From Alphaproteobacteria bacterium (GTDB lineage Bacteria > Pseudomonadota > Alphaproteobacteria > SP197), in assembly GCA_022822575.1 (NCBI GenBank), contig JAJEBJ010000105.1, positions 1 to 14,512 of the forward strand: a stretch of 14,512 nt of DNA, written 5' to 3'. The notes beneath the pieces were generated by a model. The model did no database searches and had not been told where the DNA came from. It was given only the letters and a program-made list of their open reading frames with translations. The first letter of the stretch is position 1, and every line of letters starts with the position of its first letter. A program made the position numbers and the translations under genes. Below, piece by piece: positions 8,342 through 14,512 of the stretch.

Positions 8342-9865
8342 ATGAAGGAATCGATGGACGGATGTGACGAAGTCAGCGCCTCGCCCCCCGATCTGATGGA
8401 GGGAGAGCCGGATGTGGGAACCGGTGCCCATGTCGCCGAAGACTTGCAGATGTCACGCGAGCACATGCTCGACCTCGGGCGAAAGGTGCTCGATCTCGTG
8501 GTGCAGAGGATCGAGAGCCTACCCGGAGAGAATGCCTGGGAGGGTGAGTTTCGCCAGGTACTCGAAGAGCAGTTGATGGAGGACGCGCCCGAGGAAGGCA
8601 GGCCGGCACCGGATGTCATCGAGCAGGTCGCGAGCGAGGTTCTTCCTTTGGCGATCCGCCTGGATCACCCACGCTGTTTCGGGTTTGTGCCATCATCGCC
8701 CACCTGGCCCGGCATACTGGCCGACTTCATGGCTGCCGGCCATCACATCAACCAGTGCACCTGGCTGGTCGCCAGCGGCCCGAGCCAGCTGGAACTGGTC
8801 GTCATGGACTGGTTCAGGCAATGGATCGGCTATCCGGAGGGCGCGGGCGGGCTCTTCACCAGCGGTGGCTCGACGGCCAGCGTCGATGCCTTCGTCGCGG
8901 CGCGCGAATCGGCGGGCCACCCCGAACGAGCGACCGTCTACATGAGCGATCAAAGCCACAGCGCGCTCCCCCGCGCGGCAAGAATCGTGGGCATCCGGCG
9001 CGAGTGCATCCGCATGGTTCCAAGCGATGAACTCTTCCGTATGGACATGGATGCGCTCGCTCGCGCTGTGGCCAACGATCGCGACTCCGGTCTTGCCCCC
9101 ATCCTGGTTGCTGCCAACGCCGGTACCGCCAGCACAGGGTCCATCGACCGGCTCGAGGAGTTGGCCGACTTCTGCGCGGTGGAGGGATTGTGGCTGCATG
9201 TCGACGCCGCGTACGGTGGCTTCGCCGTGGTGACCGAGCGGGGCAAACGACGCTTGCGCGGTATCGAACGTGCGGATTCTGTCGGACTCGACGCACACAA
9301 GTGGTTCTTTCAGCCCTATGAGGCCGGTTGCCTGCTGGTGAAGGACGAGAACACGCTCAAGAACGCCTTCACGATGGGAACCGATGTCCTTCAGGACACG
9401 GTATGGGGAGCGAATCACCCCAATTTCTCGGATCTCGGCCTGCAGCTGAGCCGATCGGTTCGCGCCCTGAAAGTCTGGATGTCGGTTCAGACCTTTGGAA
9501 TGGCGGCGTTCCGGCGTGCCATCGCCAAGGGGATGGAACTGTCCGAGCGGGCAGAGACATATGTCCGCGAGAGTCCGATCCTGGAAGCCATGAACGTGGT
9601 CACCTTGGGGATTGTGTGCTTCCGGATCAATCCGGCGGATGACGAACTCGACGAAGCGGTGCTGGACAAGGTCAACAGGACCGTGCTCGCCCGCATGTTC
9701 TGGGATGATCCCGCGTTCATGTCGTCCACGATGCTGCACGGAGTGTTCGCGCTCAGGATGTGTATCATCAACCATTCCACGACCTGGGACGACGTGCGAG
9801 AGACCCTGGAAGCCGTCGAACGCTTTGGGAATGAGACGTTGATGAAGGGTGATGCGCTCGTGTGA
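8342..9865 (+). CDS. Pyridoxal-phosphate-dependent decarboxylase, aromatic-L-amino-acid decarboxylase family
   Basis: A 507-residue group II PLP decarboxylase-fold protein. From N to C: the family segment HPRCFGFVPSSPTWPGILADF (109-129), FTSGGSTASVDAF (172-184) which holds the PLP phosphate, SDQSHSA with the ring-stacking His206, LHVDAAYGG with Asp288 pairing the pyridine nitrogen, and DAHKWFFQPYEAG with Lys320 as the Schiff-base lysine. The cofactor site is therefore complete. The loop position that is Tyr332 in mammalian DOPA decarboxylase aligns with Phe362 (in HPNFSDLGLQLSR). The substrate is unknown; aromatic amino acids are the family norm. Start: ATG 8342 has GGGA 7 nt upstream, and ATG 8354 has a better AAGGAA 4 nt upstream, so the protein may begin four residues later. 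Open frame upstream to 8267 is not family-like. Context suggests a possible link to the FAD amine-oxidase-like gene 5' of it. Confidence 0.92.
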   Translation: MKESMDGCDEVSASPPDLMEGEPDVGTGAHVAEDLQMSREHMLDLGRKVLDLVVQRIESLPGENAWEGEFRQVLEEQLMEDAPEEGRPAPDVIEQVASEVLPLAIRLDHPRCFGFVPSSPTWPGILADFMAAGHHINQCTWLVASGPSQLELVVMDWFRQWIGYPEGAGGLFTSGGSTASVDAFVAARESAGHPERATVYMSDQSHSALPRAARIVGIRRECIRMVPSDELFRMDMDALARAVANDRDSGLAPILVAANAGTASTGSIDRLEELADFCAVEGLWLHVDAAYGGFAVVTERGKRRLRGIERADSVGLDAHKWFFQPYEAGCLLVKDENTLKNAFTMGTDVLQDTVWGANHPNFSDLGLQLSRSVRALKVWMSVQTFGMAAFRRAIAKGMELSERAETYVRESPILEAMNVVTLGIVCFRINPADDELDEAVLDKVNRTVLARMFWDDPAFMSSTMLHGVFALRMCIINHSTTWDDVRETLEAVERFGNETLMKGDALV

Positions 9866-9881
9866 TGGCACGGAGTGCCAT
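9865..9881 (+). terminator. Hairpin at the decarboxylase stop codon, terminator-like
   Basis: ATGGCAC-GGA-GTGCCAT forms a perfect 7-base-pair stem with a 3-base loop, beginning at the last base of the stop codon. It is followed by a C-rich run rather than a U-tract, so it may stabilise the mRNA 3' end or act as a weak terminator between convergent genes. The remaining bases to 10086 hold no gene I can support. Confidence 0.4.
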
Positions 9882-10086
9882 CCACCCATCTCCCCTTGCT
9901 CCGGTGAATCGATGACTCGCGCGGTGTTGCGCTCACGACCGGATACGTCGTGGGCTGCAGGTCAGCAAAGTGCCGGCGATGTTGCCGATACGGCTGTTGG
10001 AGGCGGTGAGGGAGCGCGTTATGTGGGCTTTGAGGCGCGGTTTGGCGCAGGTGGCCTGGTATGTGAACAGATCTCGGATGCATTCT

Positions 10087-11004
10087 CTATTGTCTGAGTG
10101 AGGCGATCTGGGCGTAGACGACACCGGCCAGAATGATGAGGCCACCGACGATCTGTGCGGGTAGCGGTACGGCGCCGAACCAGGCGGCGAGGCCAATGGC
10201 CGCGACCGGCACCAGGTTGCCCCACAGGGCCATGGGTGTCACGCCCAGCCTGTTGACTCCGACATGCCACATGAGGTTGCCGAGCGCGATCGGGACCACG
10301 CCGATGGCGACGGCGAGAGAGATTGTCGTGTCGTTGAGCGGCGCGTGCAGGGTCACGAGGCCGGATGCCCAGGCAATGAACACCACGACTGTGAGAAGGG
10401 CGCTTCCCGGCAGGATGGTGTAGGCGGCGATCTCCGTCTGGCTGAATCCCTTGAGCCATCGTTGTGCGGCGATCGAGTGCCACGTCCAGGTGACGAGGGC
10501 GAGAAGCATGAACCCTTCGCCACCCGTCATGCTCGCGGTCTGGAATTCGTGGGCCTTGACGACGAGTCCGCCAATCACCGCCAGGGTGATACCGATAATA
10601 GTGCCCCGGGCAGGGCGAATGGCAAAGAACACCCGGGCCACGACCGCCGCGATGAGGGGCGCCATGGCATAGACGATGGCAACCGCAACCGATCCGGCCG
10701 AGAAGACGGCCAGCGTGGTTAACAACGAGGCGCAGAACGGGCCGGCGAACCCGAGGATGGTCATGCGCCGCCAGGGGAGCGCGCGATGGATCGGGAATCG
10801 CCCTTTTCGCACCCACAACAACGTGACGAGAAGAGTGGCTCCAATGACCTGGCGCGACAGGGTCGTCGAGAAAATGTCCCAGTGCCCCAGCAGCTGTTCG
10901 ATCAGGGGAAAGTTCAAGCCCCAGGCAACGACGAGGACGAGTGCAGCTCCGTTTCCGGAGAGCAGTGCGTTGCGGGTGGGGGAGGGCGCCTGCGGCGCGC
11001 TCAA
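10087..11004 (-). CDS. EamA/DMT-superfamily inner-membrane transporter
   Basis: A 305-residue, strongly hydrophobic protein with about ten predicted membrane segments in two EamA repeats. The first begins at AALVLVVAWGLNFPLIEQLL (about residues 20-39), and the repeat's typical AxNxAW-like element appears as VAWGLNFPLIE. The second repeat covers about residues 157-303, ending in VGGLIILAGVVYAQ. Family members export amino acids or other small metabolites; the cargo here is unknown. The start is unusual: the TGA stop of the upstream flavoenzyme is followed immediately and in frame by TTG, and no ATG or GTG exists before the first membrane helix. No Shine-Dalgarno sequence is seen, so translation probably depends on reinitiation after the upstream gene. 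It is the last gene of this minus-strand pair and converges on the decarboxylase gene. Confidence 0.88.
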   Translation of the reverse strand: MSAPQAPSPTRNALLSGNGAALVLVVAWGLNFPLIEQLLGHWDIFSTTLSRQVIGATLLVTLLWVRKGRFPIHRALPWRRMTILGFAGPFCASLLTTLAVFSAGSVAVAIVYAMAPLIAAVVARVFFAIRPARGTIIGITLAVIGGLVVKAHEFQTASMTGGEGFMLLALVTWTWHSIAAQRWLKGFSQTEIAAYTILPGSALLTVVVFIAWASGLVTLHAPLNDTTISLAVAIGVVPIALGNLMWHVGVNRLGVTPMALWGNLVPVAAIGLAAWFGAVPLPAQIVGGLIILAGVVYAQIASLRQ

Positions 11005-13065
11005 TCAGGAAGAGCCCGCGCCGGGCGCCACCAGGACCCTGTCGCGCTTCACGTGATCCACCGAATCGAGTGTTCGCGCATAGAGGTGACCGGCGTGAAC
11101 TGCTGCGGCGATGGTCTGCGGCGCTTCGCAATCGCCGATGCGCCGGACGCTCTTCAGTCCGGCGTCAGCGTGCTCCGCCTGCCGCGCCATGACCGACCTC
11201 CACAGCTCCTCCACTGGTTCGCGGGAGGTGACGACGACAATGTTCCTGCAGGGAATCGTGACATCCGCTGATCCGGATGCGTGGGCAAGAACCGCTTCGC
11301 TGCCATCAAAACCCCGCAGCAGGCGTGACGTCCAGGTCACGACGCCAATCTCGATGAGACGTGCCTCGATACGTCCCTGATCGAGAGTGTGCGTGCATAG
11401 GGGGGACACCATGCCGGCACTGGTGGCGACAACGACATCGAAGCCGCGTTCGACCAGCGTCTCGGCAATGACGCCACCCATGTAGAAATGATCGTCGTCG
11501 TAGACCAGCACCGGACCGTCGATGGGGGTTGCCTCCATGACGTCGTCGGGCGTGAGGACTCCGTCGAGGTCATGTCCCTCGAATGGGGTGAAACTGGAAC
11601 GCCCCGTCCCGTCGCGCCGCCACGTCGAGCCGGTGGCGATGCACACATGCCCGAAGCCGAACTCCAGGACCTGATCGGCGTTCAGTCTGCTCGATCTGTA
11701 GATCTCCACATTGGCGAGTTTGGCGATCTGGCCCACTCTCCAGTCCCTGACACGCGACCATGTTGAAAGGCCCTTCAGGGTTGCCTCCCGGGTCACTCGC
11801 CCTCCGAGTTCGGTGGTGGCCTCGGCCAGTGCCACCTGGTACCCCCGGCGCCCGGCGGCGAGAGCGGCCTCGAGCCCGGCGGGGCCGGCCCCGACCACGA
11901 GCACTTTCTCATCTGACGAGGCCCGGGTCATGATCTCGGGATGCCAACCTCGTCGCCACTCCTCGCCCATGGTCGGATTCTGCGTGCATCTCAGCGGTAC
12001 GCCCAGACCGTTGCTGAGGATGCAGATGTTGCAGCCAATGCACTCGCGGATGTCGTCAAGCCGACCGTCACGGATCTTGGCCGGAAGAAAGGGGTCGGCG
12101 ATGGATGGCCGTGCCGCGCCAATGAGATCCATGAGTCCCTTGTTGATGATCGAGACCATGCGATCCGGCGACGTGTAGCGGCCCACCGCCACGACCGGCT
12201 TGGTAGTCACCTGCTTGACGAAGGCGATGTAGTCTTCCTGGGCCCCCTCTTCGGCGAAGCGAGCGGTGCGGGCATCGGCCGGGAAATTCGCAATGTTGAC
12301 ATCCCAGAGGTCCGGAAGCTCGGCCACGTACTCGACGAGGTCCCGTCCTTCGCCGTCGCATGTAATGCCCATGTCGGTATCAAGGTTGTCGACGGCAAAG
12401 CGGAGCACGACACCGCAACGGTCTCCAACAGCTTCCCCGGTCTCTTCCAGCAGTTCCCGGATCAACCGTGCCCGATTCTCGAAGCTGCCCCCGTACTCAT
12501 CTCCGCGCTGGTTCTGGACGGGGGACAGGAACTGGGCCGGAAGATAGCCGTGCGCCGCATAGACGTAGACAAGATCAAAGCCCGCTTCCCGGGCACGAAG
12601 GGCCGACAGCTTGTGCAGACGACGGAATTCCCGGATATCGGCCTTGTCCATGGCCCTGGTCTGCGTGAAGCCATGCCACACCGGCATGGACATCGGGGCC
12701 GCCGGAATGGCCCGGGTCAGGCCGTTGTTGGTGGCATAGCCGCCGTGCCACAGCTCGACACCGGCAAGCGACCCGTGCCGATGTACGGCCTCGACCATGG
12801 TGGCCTGGACGCTGATGTCGTCGTCATCCCACAGGGTGCAGTAATGGTGACCGAAATCATCCGATGAAGGATCGATGGAACAGTACTCGGTGCACACGAC
12901 ACCCCAACCGCCCTCGGCCTTGATTCCGCGCATGGCATTGAGAGTTTGCGGGAGAGCAAAGCCCATGCCCGAACAGTGTGGCACCTGATAGAATCTGTTG
13001 GGAGCCGTGACCGGTCCGATGCGAATGGGTTCGAACAGGATGTCGTAGCGCGGATCGCGTGCCAT
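11005..13065 (-). CDS. Trimethylamine/dimethylamine-dehydrogenase-like FMN, 4Fe-4S and FAD oxidoreductase
   Basis: A 686-residue iron-sulfur flavoprotein of the TMADH/2,4-dienoyl-CoA-reductase family. The N-terminal TIM barrel opens MARDPRYDILFEPIRIGP, nearly as in trimethylamine dehydrogenase. It keeps Cys31 in QVPHCSGMG (the cysteine carrying covalent FMN), Tyr61 in TEYCSID, Tyr169/His172 in YVYAAHGYLP, Arg222 and Trp254. The cluster cysteines are Cys342, 345, 348 and 360 (CIGCNIC...CTQN). A Rossmann fold follows with VVGAGPAGLEA (390-400). Trp355 of the TMADH aromatic cage is replaced by Asn352, so trimethylamine itself is doubtful. Family enzymes oxidise a C-N bond and pass electrons from FMN to 4Fe-4S to an electron-transfer flavoprotein. 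Start: ATG at 13065, with GGA 5-8 nt upstream; the open frame continues to 13278 but is not family-like. It lies directly upstream of, and in frame with, the EamA transporter. Confidence 0.92.
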   Translation of the reverse strand: MARDPRYDILFEPIRIGPVTAPNRFYQVPHCSGMGFALPQTLNAMRGIKAEGGWGVVCTEYCSIDPSSDDFGHHYCTLWDDDDISVQATMVEAVHRHGSLAGVELWHGGYATNNGLTRAIPAAPMSMPVWHGFTQTRAMDKADIREFRRLHKLSALRAREAGFDLVYVYAAHGYLPAQFLSPVQNQRGDEYGGSFENRARLIRELLEETGEAVGDRCGVVLRFAVDNLDTDMGITCDGEGRDLVEYVAELPDLWDVNIANFPADARTARFAEEGAQEDYIAFVKQVTTKPVVAVGRYTSPDRMVSIINKGLMDLIGAARPSIADPFLPAKIRDGRLDDIRECIGCNICILSNGLGVPLRCTQNPTMGEEWRRGWHPEIMTRASSDEKVLVVGAGPAGLEAALAAGRRGYQVALAEATTELGGRVTREATLKGLSTWSRVRDWRVGQIAKLANVEIYRSSRLNADQVLEFGFGHVCIATGSTWRRDGTGRSSFTPFEGHDLDGVLTPDDVMEATPIDGPVLVYDDDHFYMGGVIAETLVERGFDVVVATSAGMVSPLCTHTLDQGRIEARLIEIGVVTWTSRLLRGFDGSEAVLAHASGSADVTIPCRNIVVVTSREPVEELWRSVMARQAEHADAGLKSVRRIGDCEAPQTIAAAVHAGHLYARTLDSVDHVKRDRVLVAPGAGSS

Positions 13066-13348
13066 GATTTCCAAATCTCCCGGTCCGACAGCAGCGTACA
13101 TCCTGGCGCCTTTGCTGTCAGCGGCCCGACTCACTGATCGCCGGGCGCCCGCAGCATGTGGATAGCCCCGCACCCTGATTGATCCCGTTGAAGGGTTGAG
13201 CGGCGCCACCAATCGAATGAACTCAATGCTGGGTGACTTCGGAAGCGAGGCGATGGAGACGATGACAGACAAGAGCAAGTCCGTGTAGAGGTCTACGACA
13301 GTTCCTTGCGTCTATCGCGAACAACATCGAACAAAGGGCTGTGAAACA
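13066..13348. promoter_or_regulatory. Divergent intergenic region between the flavoenzyme and the M20 hydrolase
   Basis: The two flanking genes are transcribed outwards, so this 283-base stretch should hold both promoters and possibly a shared operator. An inverted repeat GTAGA-GG-TCTAC lies at 13285-13296, about 50 bases before the hydrolase start. A weak AAAGGG about 10 nt before the ATG at 13349 is its likely ribosome site. No convincing -35/-10 pair was found by eye on either strand. Confidence 0.35.
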
Positions 13349-14476
13349 ATGGCTTCATCGGATGTCATCGATCTGCTTAGCGCGCTTGTCAGGCAGGACA
13401 CGCGCGATCCTCCGGGAAAAGAGATCGGGATCGCCTCGCTGGTGCACGAACGGTTGCGTGACGCGGGCCTCGAGTCCGTGCTTGACGAGTTCGCGCCCGG
13501 ACGCGCCAATGTCGTGGCAAGGATCAGGGGCAGGGGATCAAGACCGGCGATCGTCTTCTCGGCCCACTTCGACACCGTGCCCCTTGGCAACGAGGCCTGG
13601 ACCCGCGATCCCTTCGGCGCCGAGATTGTCGACGGGGCACTCTACGGTCGAGGCGCGGCCGACATGAAGGGCGGCATGGCCGCCATGATCGTTGCCGCCG
13701 AGTGCCTGTGCCGCGAACCCGGATGCCTGGCGGGGGACCTTGTCCTTGCCCTGACAGCTGGAGAGAGTTCGAACTGTCTCGGCGCCCGTAGGTTGGCGGA
13801 AACCAGTGCGCTGAAAGGTGCGGGTGCGCTGCTTGTCAGCGAGCCTACGTCCATGGACGTTCTGTTGGCGGAGAAAGGGGCCCTCTGGTTGCGCCTGATC
13901 GCTCACGGGAGATCCGGACACCCCTCTGGAGGAGCCGACGGCAGCCAGAGCGCCATCGAGCGCATGATGGACGCGCTTGCCTGTCTGAGGGGTTTCGATT
14001 TCCATGCCCGAACGCACCCGCTGCTGGGTTCTCCGACCGTGTCAGTGGGACGCATCGAGGGCGGTACCGTGGTCAATCTGACGCCGGACAGGTGCGAAGC
14101 CGAGATCGATGTGCGCACATTGCCAGGCATGGATCCGGAGGCAATCGAGAACAACCTGCTTTCCTGCCTCGGCCAGGATCTCGAGATCGAGCGCATCGAC
14201 TACAAGCCGCCCGTCGAGACGCCTGCCGATCACCCCTTCGCAAGAATCTGCTTCGAGACGGTGACAGCCGGGCAGGGGTCCCCGGCGGTTCCCGGCGGAG
14301 CCTCCTACTACAGCGATGCAGCGGTCCTGGCGCCGGCGTTCAATCTTCCCATGGTCATCATCGGACCGGGCAGGCTCGGAATGAGCGGCCAGACCGACGA
14401 GCATGTCATGACGGCGGATGTGATCAGAGCGGCCGGTCTCTACCGCAGGATTGCCCTGGCCTGGCTCGAGGCCTGA
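13349..14476 (+). CDS. M20-family metallohydrolase (ArgE/DapE-like) with altered metal site
   Basis: A 375-residue protein of the M20 peptidase/deacylase family (acetylornithine deacetylase, succinyl-diaminopimelate desuccinylase and relatives), the usual length. Visible: SAHFDTVP with His73 and Asp75, GRGAADMKGG with the bridging Asp105, the general-base Glu139 in TAGESSNCLGA, Glu165 in SEPT, and the lid-domain GRSGHPSGG with His191. Two positions differ from the di-zinc pattern. The Glu normally following the general base is Ser140, and the His in the C-terminal motif (QAHQPDE in ArgE) is Gly347 in MSGQTDE. Both would be ligands of the second zinc, so a single-metal or altered enzyme is implied. 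Substrate unknown: an N-acyl amino acid or small peptide by family. The gene diverges from the TMADH-like gene and reaches almost to the right edge; the last 36 bases hold nothing I can support. Confidence 0.92.
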   Translation: MASSDVIDLLSALVRQDTRDPPGKEIGIASLVHERLRDAGLESVLDEFAPGRANVVARIRGRGSRPAIVFSAHFDTVPLGNEAWTRDPFGAEIVDGALYGRGAADMKGGMAAMIVAAECLCREPGCLAGDLVLALTAGESSNCLGARRLAETSALKGAGALLVSEPTSMDVLLAEKGALWLRLIAHGRSGHPSGGADGSQSAIERMMDALACLRGFDFHARTHPLLGSPTVSVGRIEGGTVVNLTPDRCEAEIDVRTLPGMDPEAIENNLLSCLGQDLEIERIDYKPPVETPADHPFARICFETVTAGQGSPAVPGGASYYSDAAVLAPAFNLPMVIIGPGRLGMSGQTDEHVMTADVIRAAGLYRRIALAWLEA

Positions 14477-14512
14477 CCTCTACCAGAGCGCTCCAGCGGA
14501 TACGGTGATGTC

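Noticed and set aside
8693..9889. A 398-codon minus-strand frame opposite the decarboxylase
   Set aside because: Antisense shadow; it lacks any motif and runs through the well-formed PLP-enzyme gene.
9950..10000. CGGC/GCCG short inverted repeats as a terminator between convergent genes
   Set aside because: Stems of only four base pairs and no U-tract; the hairpin at 9865-9881 is the better candidate.
9912..10097. A 61-codon plus-strand frame after the decarboxylase (from ATG 9912)
   Set aside because: No ribosome site, no recognised family, and it runs into the convergent transporter gene.
10019..11131. A 370-codon minus-strand frame overlapping the transporter in another frame
   Set aside because: Arg/Pro/His-rich out-of-frame translation; the 10087-11004 frame gives the membrane-helix pattern of an EamA protein.
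11941..12867. A 308-codon plus-strand frame opposite the TMADH-like gene
   Set aside because: Antisense shadow without motifs.
13066..13278. N-terminal extension of the TMADH-like protein by 71 residues
   Set aside because: The family starts at MARDPRYDILFEP (13065); the upstream codons are unlike any homologue and no good ribosome site precedes them.

Overview
This window comes from a high-GC bacterial chromosome, most likely a proteobacterium. I lean towards Alphaproteobacteria because an AlkK-type ligase, an ACAD11-type dehydrogenase and a trimethylamine-dehydrogenase-like flavoprotein occur together, but no rRNA or marker gene is present to settle it. There are nine substantially complete or complete protein genes and one gene cut by the left edge. 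No RNA gene, CRISPR array, insertion sequence or phage gene was seen.

Region A (1-6464, all minus strand) reads as one acyl-CoA catabolic cluster. In transcription order it holds a medium-chain acyl-CoA ligase (6464-4830), an ACAD10/11-type acyl-CoA dehydrogenase (4811-3606), a fused enoyl-CoA hydratase/3-hydroxyacyl-CoA dehydrogenase (3492-1378), a thiolase (1385-201) and the first 63 codons of an APH-type phosphotransferase (190 to beyond the left edge). The kinase-like protein and the ACAD11-type dehydrogenase are the two halves of the fused animal ACAD10/ACAD11 proteins, and they resemble the LvaA/LvaC pair of levulinate degradation. With the ligase, hydratase, dehydrogenase and thiolase beside them, the cluster could contain every step needed to take a 4-hydroxy fatty acid to acetyl-CoA plus a shortened acyl-CoA. 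This is the best candidate for a distinctive system in the window. An A+T-rich, palindrome-bearing gap (3493-3605) splits the cluster and may hold an internal promoter.

Region B (6572-9865, plus strand) holds a DAO-family FAD oxidoreductase and an aromatic-amino-acid-decarboxylase-family PLP enzyme, separated by 456 bases with no convincing gene. Region C (10087-13065, minus strand) holds a trimethylamine/dimethylamine-dehydrogenase-like FMN/4Fe-4S/FAD enzyme followed, with zero gap and in the same frame, by an EamA/DMT transporter that appears to start with TTG. Region D (13349-14476, plus strand) is a divergently transcribed M20-family amidohydrolase.

B to D share an amine or amino-acid theme (decarboxylation, flavin-dependent amine oxidation, small-molecule transport, amide hydrolysis), but nothing proves that they form one pathway. 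Several of these enzymes lack, or have substituted, residues that normally define their substrate or metal site: Trp355 of trimethylamine dehydrogenase is Asn, both second-zinc ligands of the M20 enzyme are replaced, and the decarboxylase carries Phe at the usual loop Tyr. These alignments were made by eye.
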